This document shows, one piece after another, positions 53,901 to 62,556 of a DNA stretch of 64,000 bases. Positions within the stretch are counted from its first letter, which is position 1, and each line of letters begins with the position of its first letter. A model generated the notes under the pieces. The model made no database searches. It was not told the origin of the DNA and was given only the letters and a program-made list of their open reading frames with translations. The stretch is from JAFGJQ01 sp052034525 (lineage in GTDB: Bacteria; Planctomycetota; Phycisphaerae; UBA1845), in NCBI GenBank assembly GCA_052034525.1, contig JBPOIK010000028.1, positions 1 through 64,000 of the forward strand, written 5' to 3'. Position numbers and translations under genes: made by a program.

Positions 53901-54214
53901 GCCCACCACCCCTGTCCGCAGGCGCCGGAGTCGATCAGGAGCGGGTCGGGGCCGCCGTCCCATACGTCATGCCAGTATTCAACGCGGATCGCATCGGGTG
54001 ACGGCGGGGCTGCTCCGTCCGCGAAGGTCACCACAAGCTCGCGAACCTTCCGCGGCTCATCCCACTGGAGCCCGTGGGGGTTGCCGCCCTCGTCCCGGAT
54101 AACCTCCGCGAACGGAGCAGCGTCAAACCGGGTAATTCCCCCGTTGGTTTCGTCGGCAACGGCGCCGAGCGCGCCGGCCAGGCCGACCGCGATAACCAGG
54201 AATCCGAACGTCAT
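50987..54214 (-). CDS. large secreted glycosidase-like protein, (alpha/alpha) barrel
   Basis: A 1,075-residue secreted protein with a signal peptide (MTFGFLVIAVGLAGALGAVA). The first 500 residues or so are beta-rich, with galactose-binding-like segments. Residues about 590-990 form a helical region typical of six-hairpin glycosidases (FYRAHLRHLLINCQGEVDSD, FPNEAIMMISDLDRRGYADVARRCLDSYL, KSHGYVCWGMAEHWWHTRDRAWM, LEDVQDYWYWLATNAASAWG). I cannot place it in a known GH family; GH127, GH95 and GH65-like barrels share only the general look. It follows lacZ by 258 bp. A role in depolymerising a galactose-containing glycan is likely. Confidence 0.7.
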   Translation of the reverse strand: MTFGFLVIAVGLAGALGAVADETNGGITRFDAAPFAEVIRDEGGNPHGLQWDEPRKVRELVVTFADGAAPPSPDAIRVEYWHDVWDGGPDPLLIDSGACGQGWWATDDWTNGQWKPAVTHVTLNGRTASIAFASTARSEFPEVGENGVTFRRTLKVRLAGEPSLPRVERMQAFTDGICRPLTVRLHFDKPRMEGAGPRGDERGRLEIHNGSVRAVRAVPGTAAVVAEDGSWTLGAGAEGAVEADLTMAVDPLDGRYDRTIVTVRSAERSFSFAADEVARGDRILVDDLGSLVVRADDGITPDGWRAMLKEYPTKGVYDRVFDEPEQTLMRAWDDMPLKRPLYFVHGLPGNRNTMRQDPNGDVTITSEPRWFDLPRSRKDTDRKNWPGSGLRLRFGFPGPDRRGGRELAEGYLPVLRTWWQEGPLLYEQWTVLDALNGPLESVRVDDPSVLLVRIRVVNTSDQIPATASLTLVSEPFDHPPEPLVMHGDVVSAVTAEGERVRLVLPGADADAWTADGARLRWSRRLGPGESHTMHAMVPSITLAGEAEIEPLRGRDFMEDAARVCDFWIERTAAGTQIETPEPWLNDFYRAHLRHLLINCQGEVDSDRLHAHVGSFYYGDFPNEAIMMISDLDRRGYADVARRCLDSYLESQGTAPLPGNFAGTEGLFYGSGGHEMGGYNKSHGYVCWGMAEHWWHTRDRAWMTQAAPKLVAACDWIIRERHATQNGKTPDARPIEYGFLPAGGLEDVQDYWYWLATNAASAWGLEALAAALADFGHPEAERLVREARAYSQDVMRGLTEARIRTPVVRLRDGTYVPKYPSHLHLRGRALGWIRETLEGPMFLLYYGLIPPDAPEATWILKDYEDNLYISDRYGYSIPVFDRFWFSRGGFSMQANLLDGPPSYLWRDEVKHYLRAYFNAFASAFYPDVRMCNEHSAPELGYPFGDHFKTSDEAQSTFWLRLMFVREDGPDLYLGQAIPRYWLADGRTAAIHRAATHFGPLSLELKSQAGAGRIEASLTPPTRTPPKRVFLRLRHPDARPIRRVSVNGQPWSGFDPRKEWIELPGTLEGEQTIVATY

Positions 54215-54472
54215 GGCAAGTCTCCTGTCGGTTCGTTCATGCTACAGGGATACCCGCGCCGTGATCTTTGTCCGACGGATCAGGGCGCCGAGGGCGGCCG
54301 GGGACAACAGCCTGCTGGATCAAACCTCAGCGTACCGCGGCGGCGTTGCTGCATCAAGCCGCGTCGTCGAGAACAAACGCGGCGCGGACTGCAGGCGCGG
54401 CGGGTGGCCATGGACAACGGTTCTCGCTCGATGCCGAAAGCATTTTCATCCTTTCCTGGACGTGCGAGCGCA

Positions 54473-57400
54473 TCATGGCATCGCCAGAAGCCCGCGCCTG
54501 CTGAGTTCCGCGGGAGACTCCCGTGCCGGGTCAAACGCCCGCAAGCGCAAGCCATACGCGCACTCTTGCGCGGGCAGGCGGTACGGCGCGTGCGGCAGGG
54601 CGCCCCAACTGTCGTCGCCGCCCAGACCCATCTGCCTCAGGTCCAGATTCAGCGTCACGTCGTCGCCGCGTTCGATTTCGAACGGATGCTTGGGGCCCTC
54701 CAGCGCGGCCGTGGAAAACGGCAGTGCGTTGACGCTCAGCAGGGGCCGGCCGACGGCCAGCACGCCGATCTCGCCGTCACCGGTCAGGACAACCCAGCGA
54801 ACGTCGACCTTGTTGCCGCTTTCACCGGGCTCGGAATAGTCGGCAAAAAACTGACTCGAAACGGAGCCCGCATACAGCCCGATTCGCGCGTCGTTTCGGT
54901 CGCCATACGTTTCGTGCGGACCCGCACCAAACCAGACCATGTCCGTAAGCGAGCCGATCAGGCCCATCTGCATTCCGAAACGCGGGAGCTCGGGCAATCC
55001 TTCCTGCCTCGGTGCAAAGGCAACCTCGACGACAACGTCACCCGAACCGTAGAAGGCGTACGTCAGCGTGCAGACGGAATTCACGGCGGTCAACATGCCG
55101 GCCGCACGGACAATCGCAAGCGGCGGCGCCGACCGGCGAACCTCAAGATCGGTCAGTCTCCAGCTCCGGTGCGCGTCACGCCATACCTGCAGCCGCAGCG
55201 GCATCGCGTTCCCGCGATCGTTGTCGGTCGGCGCCCGCCAGAAGTGCGGATGAAGCGGCGCCGTGATCAGCTCAGTCTGACCGTACTTCCAGGAAGCCAT
55301 CCAGCCGGTTCGCCCGTCAATCGTCCATCGCGAATCGCCGACCTCCACGAAAACGCCGTCCGGACTTTCCGTGACCTTCACCTCCGCCATGTCGTCAAGA
55401 TCGAGAACCGCGGCCGGGGCCGACATGGGCAGCTTGAATTGCGCCCAAGCCATTTCCGTGCCGCGCGGGGCCCACCGCTGCCCCGGGTCCAATCGAAACG
55501 ACAGATCGAGAAAGTACTCCGCCCCTGGCGCAGCGGCGATCTCGGGAAGCGGTACGGCCACCGTCCGCGTCTCGTGTGGAGCCAGGTCGAGACCGTCCAG
55601 CTTCCCCTCGGCGACGGCCTTTCCATCGGCCGTGACCGTCCAGATGCATTCCACGGCATCGCTCAGCGTCGTGAAGTCGTACCAGTTGGTGATTTCGATT
55701 TCGCCGCGGGCGAGGTCAAGCGGTTTCACCTGAACGTTCTGGTAGACCTTTTTCACCTGAGCCAGGCCCGGATGCGGCCGGCGATCGGGCGTCATCAGCC
55801 CGTTGCAGCAGAAATTGTCGTCATGCGGCGTCCCGGGCGGACCGAAATCGCCTCCGTACGCCCAGAACCAGCCGCGATCGGACCCGGGGCCCGTCCATTC
55901 GCCCCGTTGGACGGCTTCGCGCAGATCGACCCGCAACACCAGATCGGCGTCCGCTCTGGAGTCGAGATCGGCGATCTCCGATTCCGCCAACGCCCGCTTG
56001 TACATGCGCACCTCGCGAATGATCGCGTTGGTCTTGCGCTCCGTGCACTGCGGGTTCGTGCCGATGCCGAGCGGATAGGTGTTTGAAGCGACGGTGCCGT
56101 TGTAGGGTGTGGCGCCGGCCGGCTTCCCGTCGATATAGAGCCGCAGTTCACTCGAGGCGCGGACGCCCGCAATGTGATGCCAGTGGCCGTACCAGTCGTC
56201 CGGCACGTCGACGGCGACGCTGCTCCACGTCGGGTCGCCCGCCTCGGAACCGCTGCCGAAAACGAAAAACTCGACGCGATCGTCGCGCTGCTTCAATCCG
56301 TACTGGGTATCGCCTTTGACGAGATACGGGCAGTGCCCGTTTGGAGTCAGCGGCTTGACCCAGGCTTCCAGGCTGAACTCGCCGGTCAGGTCCAGGGCCG
56401 CGTGATGGTCGAAGCGCGCGTAGCCGGTCGGCACGCCGTCGAGTTCCCCCTCTTTGATCAGAACGCCGACCAGCCCGTGCGGGCCGCGATCGGGCAGCAC
56501 GTGGCGCGGCGGGATCGCTTTGCGCAGCCCCTGGTCGACCCAATCCCAGATAAATCCGCCCTGCAGGTATTTCTTCGAATAGATCAGGTCCCAGTATTCC
56601 CACAGGTTGCCGTTGGAGTTGCCCATGGCATGGCTGTATTCGCTGAGGATGAACGGACGCTCCCGGCGCTTGCCGGCATACGCGGCCAGGCGGTCCGGCC
56701 GGGCGTACATCGGGCAAATGATGTCGGTGGCGGGGTCGTCGCCGGCTCGTTCGTAATGCACCGGGCGGGACGGATCCCGTCGCTTGATCCAGGCCGAGGT
56801 GGCCGCGAAGTTCGGCCCGAAGCCGGCCTCGTTTCCCAACGACCAGATGACGATCGACGGATGGTTCTTGTCACGCTCGACCATCCGAATCGTCCGGTCC
56901 ATATGGGCGTCCGCGAAGGCCGGATCCCGGGCCAGCGACCGTTCGCCGTACCCCATCCCGTGTGACTCGATATTCGCCTCGTCGATCAGGTAGATGCCGT
57001 ACTCGTCGCACAGGTCGTACCAGATCGGCTGATTGGGATAATGGCACGTGCGCACGGCGTTGATGTTGTGCTGCTTCATCAAGCGGATGTCCGTTAGCAT
57101 TGAGCCGATGGTAATCGCGTGTCCGCGCAGCGGATCATGCTCGTGGCGGTTGACGCCTTTGAAAAGAACGGCCCGGCCATTGATCAGCAGCTCGCCATCC
57201 TTGATCTGCACTTTCCGGAAGCCGACCCTGGCGGTGATCACTTCGACCAGTCGATCCTCGGCATCGCACTGTGACAGCACGAGATGATAGAGGTTCGGAT
57301 GCTCAGCGGACCACAAAGCCGGGGCGTTCACGCTCTGGCGCAGCTCAACCCGCGCGGTCTGGCCGGCGGGGACGGATACGGGGACCGAGATCCGCGAAAA

Positions 57401-58399
57401 CGGCCGGCTGTCGCCGGGCCCGAGAAGGGCGATCTCGATCCCGGCGGTCGCGGGCGCGTCACCGAAATTGCGGACGGTGGCCTCTACGAGCAGTTCGGCG
57501 CTGCGGCAGGCGTCGTCCAGGTCCGTACGGACCTCCAGATCCCAGACATGTACGTCGCTCACCGCCAGCAGGTACACGTCGCGGAAGATCCCGCTGAGAC
57601 GCCAGAAGTCCTGGTCCTCCAGGTAGGATCCGTCCGACCAGCGGTAGACTTCCACGGCCAGCAGGTTCTCGCCCGGCTGGACATACTTCGTGACGTCAAA
57701 CTCCGCGTCCGTTCGGCTGCCCTTGCTGAAACCGACCTGCATGCCGTTCACCCAGACGTAGAACGCGGACTCCACGCCTTCAAACCGCAGCAGAACGTGC
57801 CGGCCCTGCCAGTCCGCGGGCAGGTCAAACATCCGGCGATAGGAGCTGACCGGGTTGTTGTCCGCCGGAATGTCGGGCGGATCGGGGACGCCCCACGGAT
57901 ATGCCTGGTTGGTGTAGATGGGGACGCCGAAGCCCAGCAACTCGACGTTGGAGGGCACGGGAATTCGGTCCCAGCCGGAGTCGTCGAAATCGCGGCGATA
58001 GAAATCCACAGGGCGATCCGCCGGCCGGGGCACCCAGTGAAAAGCCCATGTGCCGTTGAGCGAGCGATACCACGGCGACTCCTCCGGCAGTCCGGCGAGA
58101 GCCGCCGCGACGTCCGCATAGATGCACCGCACGGCGCGCGGAGGTTCGCGGTTGATGCCGGTGATGCGCGGGTTGAGCCACGGAGGGACGTCGTCCGCGA
58201 TTGCCATGGGAACACCGCCCCAGAATGACGCAACGGCCACCAGCGCGAGGAGGCACCGCCGCCGGCCGTCCCGGGCAGTACATGGACCCGATCCGGCGAC
58301 TCGGAGCCATGTCTGTCTCACGCAGGCGCGCTCGTTCTTATCCGGCGGTTGCGAAGCGCAGAGGATGCGCATGCTCGCGCTCTGGTTCCATCCGTTCAT
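54473..58399 (-). CDS. beta-galactosidase, GH2, with LamG domain inserted in the barrel
   Basis: A 1,308-residue secreted LacZ-type enzyme. A signal peptide (LLALVAVASFWGGVPMAIA) lies after an N-terminal stretch of uncertain extent, so the exact start is open. The sugar-binding domain (about 95-290), immunoglobulin-like domain, and TIM barrel follow; acid/base Glu524 is in SLGNEAGFG and the nucleophile Glu587 in LSEYSHAMGN. Between WDWVDQGLRK (about 626) and WFWAYGGDFG (about 865) a LamG/jellyroll domain of about 200 residues is inserted (FSLEAWVKPLTPNGHCPYLV, LYIDGKPAGATPYNG). The C-terminal LacZ small domain follows (GPHETYGDRNDARIGLY). It works with the mutarotase and symporter encoded next to it. 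Confidence 0.92.
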   Translation of the reverse strand: MNGWNQSASMRILCASQPPDKNERACVRQTWLRVAGSGPCTARDGRRRCLLALVAVASFWGGVPMAIADDVPPWLNPRITGINREPPRAVRCIYADVAAALAGLPEESPWYRSLNGTWAFHWVPRPADRPVDFYRRDFDDSGWDRIPVPSNVELLGFGVPIYTNQAYPWGVPDPPDIPADNNPVSSYRRMFDLPADWQGRHVLLRFEGVESAFYVWVNGMQVGFSKGSRTDAEFDVTKYVQPGENLLAVEVYRWSDGSYLEDQDFWRLSGIFRDVYLLAVSDVHVWDLEVRTDLDDACRSAELLVEATVRNFGDAPATAGIEIALLGPGDSRPFSRISVPVSVPAGQTARVELRQSVNAPALWSAEHPNLYHLVLSQCDAEDRLVEVITARVGFRKVQIKDGELLINGRAVLFKGVNRHEHDPLRGHAITIGSMLTDIRLMKQHNINAVRTCHYPNQPIWYDLCDEYGIYLIDEANIESHGMGYGERSLARDPAFADAHMDRTIRMVERDKNHPSIVIWSLGNEAGFGPNFAATSAWIKRRDPSRPVHYERAGDDPATDIICPMYARPDRLAAYAGKRRERPFILSEYSHAMGNSNGNLWEYWDLIYSKKYLQGGFIWDWVDQGLRKAIPPRHVLPDRGPHGLVGVLIKEGELDGVPTGYARFDHHAALDLTGEFSLEAWVKPLTPNGHCPYLVKGDTQYGLKQRDDRVEFFVFGSGSEAGDPTWSSVAVDVPDDWYGHWHHIAGVRASSELRLYIDGKPAGATPYNGTVASNTYPLGIGTNPQCTERKTNAIIREVRMYKRALAESEIADLDSRADADLVLRVDLREAVQRGEWTGPGSDRGWFWAYGGDFGPPGTPHDDNFCCNGLMTPDRRPHPGLAQVKKVYQNVQVKPLDLARGEIEITNWYDFTTLSDAVECIWTVTADGKAVAEGKLDGLDLAPHETRTVAVPLPEIAAAPGAEYFLDLSFRLDPGQRWAPRGTEMAWAQFKLPMSAPAAVLDLDDMAEVKVTESPDGVFVEVGDSRWTIDGRTGWMASWKYGQTELITAPLHPHFWRAPTDNDRGNAMPLRLQVWRDAHRSWRLTDLEVRRSAPPLAIVRAAGMLTAVNSVCTLTYAFYGSGDVVVEVAFAPRQEGLPELPRFGMQMGLIGSLTDMVWFGAGPHETYGDRNDARIGLYAGSVSSQFFADYSEPGESGNKVDVRWVVLTGDGEIGVLAVGRPLLSVNALPFSTAALEGPKHPFEIERGDDVTLNLDLRQMGLGGDDSWGALPHAPYRLPAQECAYGLRLRAFDPARESPAELSRRGLLAMP

Positions 58400-58698
58400 C
58401 GACGCACTCCCATGCTACCCTCTGAAATACAGATACGCCGCGGCAATCACGATCAGCACGGCGAGAGAAGCGATGACGTCGCCGGCCGTCCAACTGGCCC
58501 GCGACCGGCGGCAGGCGCCGCGGTCGCGTGGCTCACACCCACAAGCGTGAGACGGTTGACCAGAAAGATGATCACGCTGTGGTCGTGGGAGTACATGTTC
58601 CGCATCATCCAGAGGAACGAGCCTTCCGTCTGACCGCTCTCGAACCCGCAGAGCTTACGCGCCATCGGCGCTTGCGGAGACTCAGACGATCCGCCCGT
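58400..58698. other. gap between galM end and lacZ start
   Basis: About 300 bp. On the minus strand a short open stretch ends at a TAG (58415-58417) after a hydrophobic segment (DVIASLAVLIVIAAAYLYF), resembling the last span of a small membrane protein. I found no start codon with a ribosome-binding site and no frame longer than 60 residues. It may be the remnant of a small membrane protein, or nothing. Confidence 0.3.
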
Positions 58699-59874
58699 TC
58701 ATCTGGCGGAAAAGCGGTACTCCGTCGTCTGCCGGTAGACCTCGCCGGGCCGCAGGATGGTCGAAGGAAACGTCGCCTGGTTCGGTGAGTCGGGGAAGTG
58801 CTGTGCTTCCAGACAGAACCCCGTTCGGTATTGATAGGCGTGGCCCCCCTTGCCGACATTGCTGCCGTCCAGGAAGTTGCCACAGTAGAACTGGAGGCCC
58901 GGCTCGGTCGTCCAGACCTCCATGAGGCGACCGCTGCCGGGTTCGTACACCGTGGCGGCCCGTTGCAGCGTGCCATCCCAGTCGGCCAGCACGAAATTGT
59001 GGTCATAGCCCGGACCAAGCCGGATCTGTTCGTGATCGGCGTCGACACGCTTCCCGATCGCGGTCGGTCGGGTGAAATCGAACGGCGTACCCTCCACCGG
59101 CATCCTCTCGCCGGTCGGAATCAGTCCCGGCGTGACGGCTGTAATGTACCGCGCATGGATCATGAGCTCGTGGTCCAGGATCGTACCGCTGTTGTGCCCC
59201 GCCAGGTTGAAGTAACTGTGCTGCGTGAGGTTGACCGGCGTGGCCTGGTCAGTCGTCGCCTCGTACTCGACGCGCAGCGTGTTGTCGTCGGTCAGCCAGT
59301 AGTACACGATCACATTCAGATTGCCCGGGTAGCCTTCCGTGCCGTCAGGGCTGAAGTGGTGAAGCTGGAGGCAAACCGCCCCGTCCCGGACGACGGCTTG
59401 CGCATCCCAGACGACCTTGTCGAAGCCCACGGTTCCGCCGTGCAGATGGCACGGAATGCCGCCCGGCTGGTCGTTCGTCGCCAGCGGGTAAGTCTTCCCG
59501 TCGAGCGTGAACCTTCCGTCGGCGATGCGGTTGCCGTACCGGCCGATCAGGGCGCCAAAATACGGGCTGGCCTTCCGGTAATCCTCCAGCCGATCGTACC
59601 CCAGAACGATGTCGGCGAAGTTCCCGTTTCGGTCCGGCGCGGTGAGCGAGACGATCGTGCCGCCGTAGTCGCTCACCTGCATCGTCATGCCGCGGGCGTT
59701 TTTCAGGGTGAACAGGTGAACCGGGCGCCCGTCCGGCATCTGGCCCCAGGATTGCCGGGTAGCCAGCCCGTCCAGCGCCACTTGCCGGGTCTGACAGACG
59801 GACGGAACGCACGCCGTGCCCGCCAGGGCCGTCAGGGCCAACAGAGACGACTGGAACAGATATCTGCGGCGCAT
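58699..59874 (-). CDS. galM: galactose mutarotase (aldose 1-epimerase), exported
   Basis: A 391-residue aldose 1-epimerase with an N-terminal signal sequence ending near Cys22 (ALAGTAC), so probably a lipoprotein. The domain is complete: YGGTIVSLTAPDRNG, FGALIGRYGNRIADGRF, the catalytic His in LTQHSYFNLAG, PFDFTRPTAIG, and the catalytic Glu in GFCLEAQHFPDSPNQ. It interconverts alpha and beta anomers of galactose or glucose released outside the cell. A perfect AAAGGAGG lies before the ATG. It is 89 bp downstream of the symporter gene. Confidence 0.94.
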   Translation of the reverse strand: MRRRYLFQSSLLALTALAGTACVPSVCQTRQVALDGLATRQSWGQMPDGRPVHLFTLKNARGMTMQVSDYGGTIVSLTAPDRNGNFADIVLGYDRLEDYRKASPYFGALIGRYGNRIADGRFTLDGKTYPLATNDQPGGIPCHLHGGTVGFDKVVWDAQAVVRDGAVCLQLHHFSPDGTEGYPGNLNVIVYYWLTDDNTLRVEYEATTDQATPVNLTQHSYFNLAGHNSGTILDHELMIHARYITAVTPGLIPTGERMPVEGTPFDFTRPTAIGKRVDADHEQIRLGPGYDHNFVLADWDGTLQRAATVYEPGSGRLMEVWTTEPGLQFYCGNFLDGSNVGKGGHAYQYRTGFCLEAQHFPDSPNQATFPSTILRPGEVYRQTTEYRFSAR

Positions 59875-59963
59875 GGGTGGATCCTCCTTTGCTCTTTGTG
59901 ATTGCGGGTCGGGTTTCCGGCAACCACCTGGCTCCACGGAAACCGTCCGTTTCCGCCGGACGA

Positions 59964-61778
59964 TCAGCGGAACTGAATATACAGAACGGCCGCCAGCAAC
60001 AGAATCAGCGAGCCGTAAAGGTACGACGACTTCGGCACCCTGACGTCCAGCTTGGATGTCGGATATACGATGGGCTCCGTCCGCGGCCGAATCCAGGTGA
60101 TGACCAGCATCACCCCGATCAGAATCAGGAATATCATCGCCATGTGGTGCAGGAACGACATCGCGCAGAACTTGTACAGCGTCGCGGACGCCCCGGTGAC
60201 CGTCGTGACGGCGCCATCGCCGGTTTTCTGGATGACGGACCACGAACCGTCGGCCAGTTGATCGAGTTTGTAGCCGCGGACGCTTTCCCACCGCCACTTG
60301 GGAATCCGCGAGGCGGCATACAGGATCGGCCCGAGGATCAGCGCCATTCGGCCGGCCAGCGCGGGGGCCCGGCGGACGACCAGCCCGAACAGAAACGCCG
60401 CCACAATGCCCGGCGAGATGAACCCCCAGATTTCCTGGATGTAGTTGAAAACCCCTTCGAACTTCCCCGGGAGCGGCGCGATCAGACACGCGCCGAGTGT
60501 GATGATCGCCGTGGCGATCCGCCCGATGGTGATCTGCCGTCGGGGAGTTGCCTGCCGGTTCAGGTATTGCCGGTAAACGTCGATGGTGAAAATCGTGGCG
60601 GCGGAGTTGATGCCGGAATTGAACGTGCTCATCACCGCTCCGGCCAGGGCCGCCAGCATCACCCCGCGCAGGTAGGGCGGCATGATCTGGGTGATCAGGT
60701 GCGGATAGGCGATCTCGCCGGCCTTCGACGCGTCTCCGCCGGCCTTCTCCAGAATCACCGGGCCGAACTTCTCAAACGCGATGATGCCGGGGATCACGAT
60801 GATGAACGGGATGAGCAGCTTCATCAGGCAGGCCAGGAAGATGCCTTTCTGCCCCTCCGCGACCGATTTGGCCCCGAGCGTCCGCTGCGTGATGAACTGG
60901 TTCAGGCCCCAGTAGAACAGATTGGGAATCCACAGCCCGCCGATGAAAACCGCCACCCACGGCATTTCCGGGTCGTTCCACGGGCGGATCACGCTCAGGC
61001 GATTGGTCGTCACGTGGGTTTGCGGGTCCACGCTGACGGCATTCTCCCGCAAAGTCCGCCAACCGTCGACCAGACCGCCGCCGGTCACGCCGCCGTCGCC
61101 CACCAGAGTGCCGCCCCCGAGCAGCTTGAGCCCGAAATACAGGCAGAGTGCTCCGCCCAGCATCAGGCCCGCCCCCTGGATCAGGTCGGACCACACCACC
61201 GCTTTCAAACCGCCATAAATCGTGTAGATCGCCGCCACGATCCCGATGAACCATGCCCCGCCCATCGTGGCCCAGAAACGCGCGTCCTCCGGCGTCATGC
61301 CGCGGGCCACCAGCCGCTCGGAGAAGCCGAACACGCCGTCCAGGCCCCGCGACCCGCTGTACAGCACGGTGGCCAGCAAAGCGAACACGTACCCCGCCAG
61401 AAGATAGACCGCCATGATGCTTCGAGTGGTGCGGTCGTAACGGTACTCCAGATACTCCGGCATCGTGTAGATGCCCACCCGGAGGAACTTCGGCAGAAGC
61501 CACCACGCCACGATCACCAGCGTCACAGCCGCCATCCACTCGTAGCTGGCAATGGCCAGCCCCACCTGGGTGAACGCCCGACCGGCCATTCCCACGAAGT
61601 GCTCCGTGGAAATGTTGGACGCGATGAGCGAGAAGCCGATCAACCACCAGGTGAGCTTCCGGCCGGCCAGGAAGTAGTCTTCCTCGGTTTTCTCTTTGCG
61701 CGAGACGTAGAGCGACACTCCCACCACGGCCACGATGAAGGCCACAAATGCCGCGATGTCAAACGAGGACAGCGTCAA
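59964..61778 (-). CDS. sodium:solute symporter (SSS, SGLT-like)
   Basis: A 604-residue transporter with about 14 predicted spans. SSS-family marks include EDYFLAGRKLTWWLIGFSLIASNISTEHFVG, the sugar-type MPEYLEYRYDRTTR and the Na+-coupled region GAVMSTFNSGINSAATIFTIDVYRQYL. The subgroup is that of SGLT-like sugar transporters. The start is a TTG at 61778 with GGAGG 7 bp upstream. It is the first gene of the sugar module and would import the sugar released by the LacZ-type enzyme. Confidence 0.93.
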   Translation of the reverse strand: MTLSSFDIAAFVAFIVAVVGVSLYVSRKEKTEEDYFLAGRKLTWWLIGFSLIASNISTEHFVGMAGRAFTQVGLAIASYEWMAAVTLVIVAWWLLPKFLRVGIYTMPEYLEYRYDRTTRSIMAVYLLAGYVFALLATVLYSGSRGLDGVFGFSERLVARGMTPEDARFWATMGGAWFIGIVAAIYTIYGGLKAVVWSDLIQGAGLMLGGALCLYFGLKLLGGGTLVGDGGVTGGGLVDGWRTLRENAVSVDPQTHVTTNRLSVIRPWNDPEMPWVAVFIGGLWIPNLFYWGLNQFITQRTLGAKSVAEGQKGIFLACLMKLLIPFIIVIPGIIAFEKFGPVILEKAGGDASKAGEIAYPHLITQIMPPYLRGVMLAALAGAVMSTFNSGINSAATIFTIDVYRQYLNRQATPRRQITIGRIATAIITLGACLIAPLPGKFEGVFNYIQEIWGFISPGIVAAFLFGLVVRRAPALAGRMALILGPILYAASRIPKWRWESVRGYKLDQLADGSWSVIQKTGDGAVTTVTGASATLYKFCAMSFLHHMAMIFLILIGVMLVITWIRPRTEPIVYPTSKLDVRVPKSSYLYGSLILLLAAVLYIQFR

Positions 61779-61906
61779 CGGATTTCCTCCTTGTCTCCGG
61801 CGCCCGACGGGGCGCGGCGGATCACACCGGAATGACGAAGAGCCTGCACGCCGTGACTGGAGGCCACGTCACGCCACCGCGAGACGCGACCCGGCCGCCG
61901 TCTGTC

Positions 61907-61936
61907 AATCAGACTGATTCGAACGGAATTCGTCAA
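61907..61936 (-). promoter_or_regulatory. candidate promoter and operator of the sugar module
   Basis: TTGACG (61931-61936) is followed, on the minus strand and after 17 bp, by TCTGAT (61908-61913), the latter matching four of six -10 bases. The 13-bp palindrome AATCAG-A-CTGATT at 61907-61919 overlaps that -10, as expected for a repressor site. The leader to the TTG start would be about 120 nt. Confidence 0.35.
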
Positions 61937-62139
61937 GACCGGCCAAAGAAATCGTGCGCGATCCGTCCGGAGTCGGGCGGTCTGTGGTTTCCGCGAAGGG
62001 ATGCCCTCCGCCCTGATGCCCGCACGAGAAAAGGCACGTGTGCCGTTGGCTCCGACAGACGGTCTTGCACGCCGGGGCGAGGAGGAATCGGAGTGCCTCT
62101 TCTCCGACCCAAGGACGACCGGGGGAAGCGGACTCCAGC

Positions 62140-62168
62140 TTGCGATGGCCGGGGTGCAGAGATAGAAT
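62140..62168 (+). promoter_or_regulatory. candidate sigma70 promoter of the histone gene
   Basis: TTGCGA (62140-62145), a 17-bp spacer and TAGAAT (62163-62168). The start of transcription would be near 62175 and the leader about 73 nt. Confidence 0.5.
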
Positions 62169-62247
62169 CCGCGCGCGATCCGACAAACGAGCCGCTCGAT
62201 TCGGCGTCGCGAACCGGGTGCAGCCGCAGAGAAGGAGTCCGATTCTC

Positions 62248-62466
62248 ATGGCCAGGAAGAGAGTGAAGAAGAGCACAACGAAGAAGAAGCAGAAGGACGT
62301 TCTCGTCGTCGCCAGCAAAGTGAAGGCCTACATGCACAGCAAAAGCATGAACACATCGGCCGAGACCATCGAGCACCTGTCCCGACAGGTCTATGCTCTG
62401 CTGGATGCGGCCGTCGAACGCACCCGGGCCAACGGCCGCAAGACGGTCAAACCGCAAGACATCTGA
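62248..62466 (+). CDS. bacterial histone with Lys-rich N-terminal tail
   Basis: A 72-residue protein. The first 16 residues are Lys/Arg/Thr-rich (MARKRVKKSTTKKKQK), a tail like those of eukaryotic histones. The rest is a single histone fold (VVASKVKAYMHSKSMNTSAE, then ALLDAAVERTRANGRKTV and KPQDI): helix 1, the long helix 2 around ETIEHLSRQVYALLDAAVERT, and the typical NGRKTVKPQDI loop before helix 3. It matches the DUF1931 or archaeal-type histones found in some bacteria. It should dimerise and bind DNA as a nucleoid protein. AAGGAG lies upstream of the ATG. Confidence 0.85.
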   Translation: MARKRVKKSTTKKKQKDVLVVASKVKAYMHSKSMNTSAETIEHLSRQVYALLDAAVERTRANGRKTVKPQDI

Positions 62467-62556
62467 CGTCGGACAGCCCGAAATCGAACGGCGGAATCCG
62501 CCCCTCTTTGGATGCCCGTCACGCGCCCCCTCCGGCTCGCACAGACAGACACCGAA

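Larger units (their letters stand above)
61779..62247. other. divergent control region of the sugar module and histone
   Basis: About 470 bp. On the minus-strand side lie a weak promoter and a 13-bp palindrome for the symporter operon; on the plus-strand side lies the histone promoter. I found no coding frame to support. Confidence 0.5.

Noticed and set aside
54074..56086. Long plus-strand frame opposite the 3' half of the beta-galactosidase gene
   Set aside because: The minus-strand reading has the full LacZ C-terminus; the plus-strand reading is low in motif content.
59877..61835. Long plus-strand frame opposite the symporter gene
   Set aside because: Shadow of a gene with clear membrane spans and SSS motifs; this translation is His/Asp/Arg-rich and has no motif.
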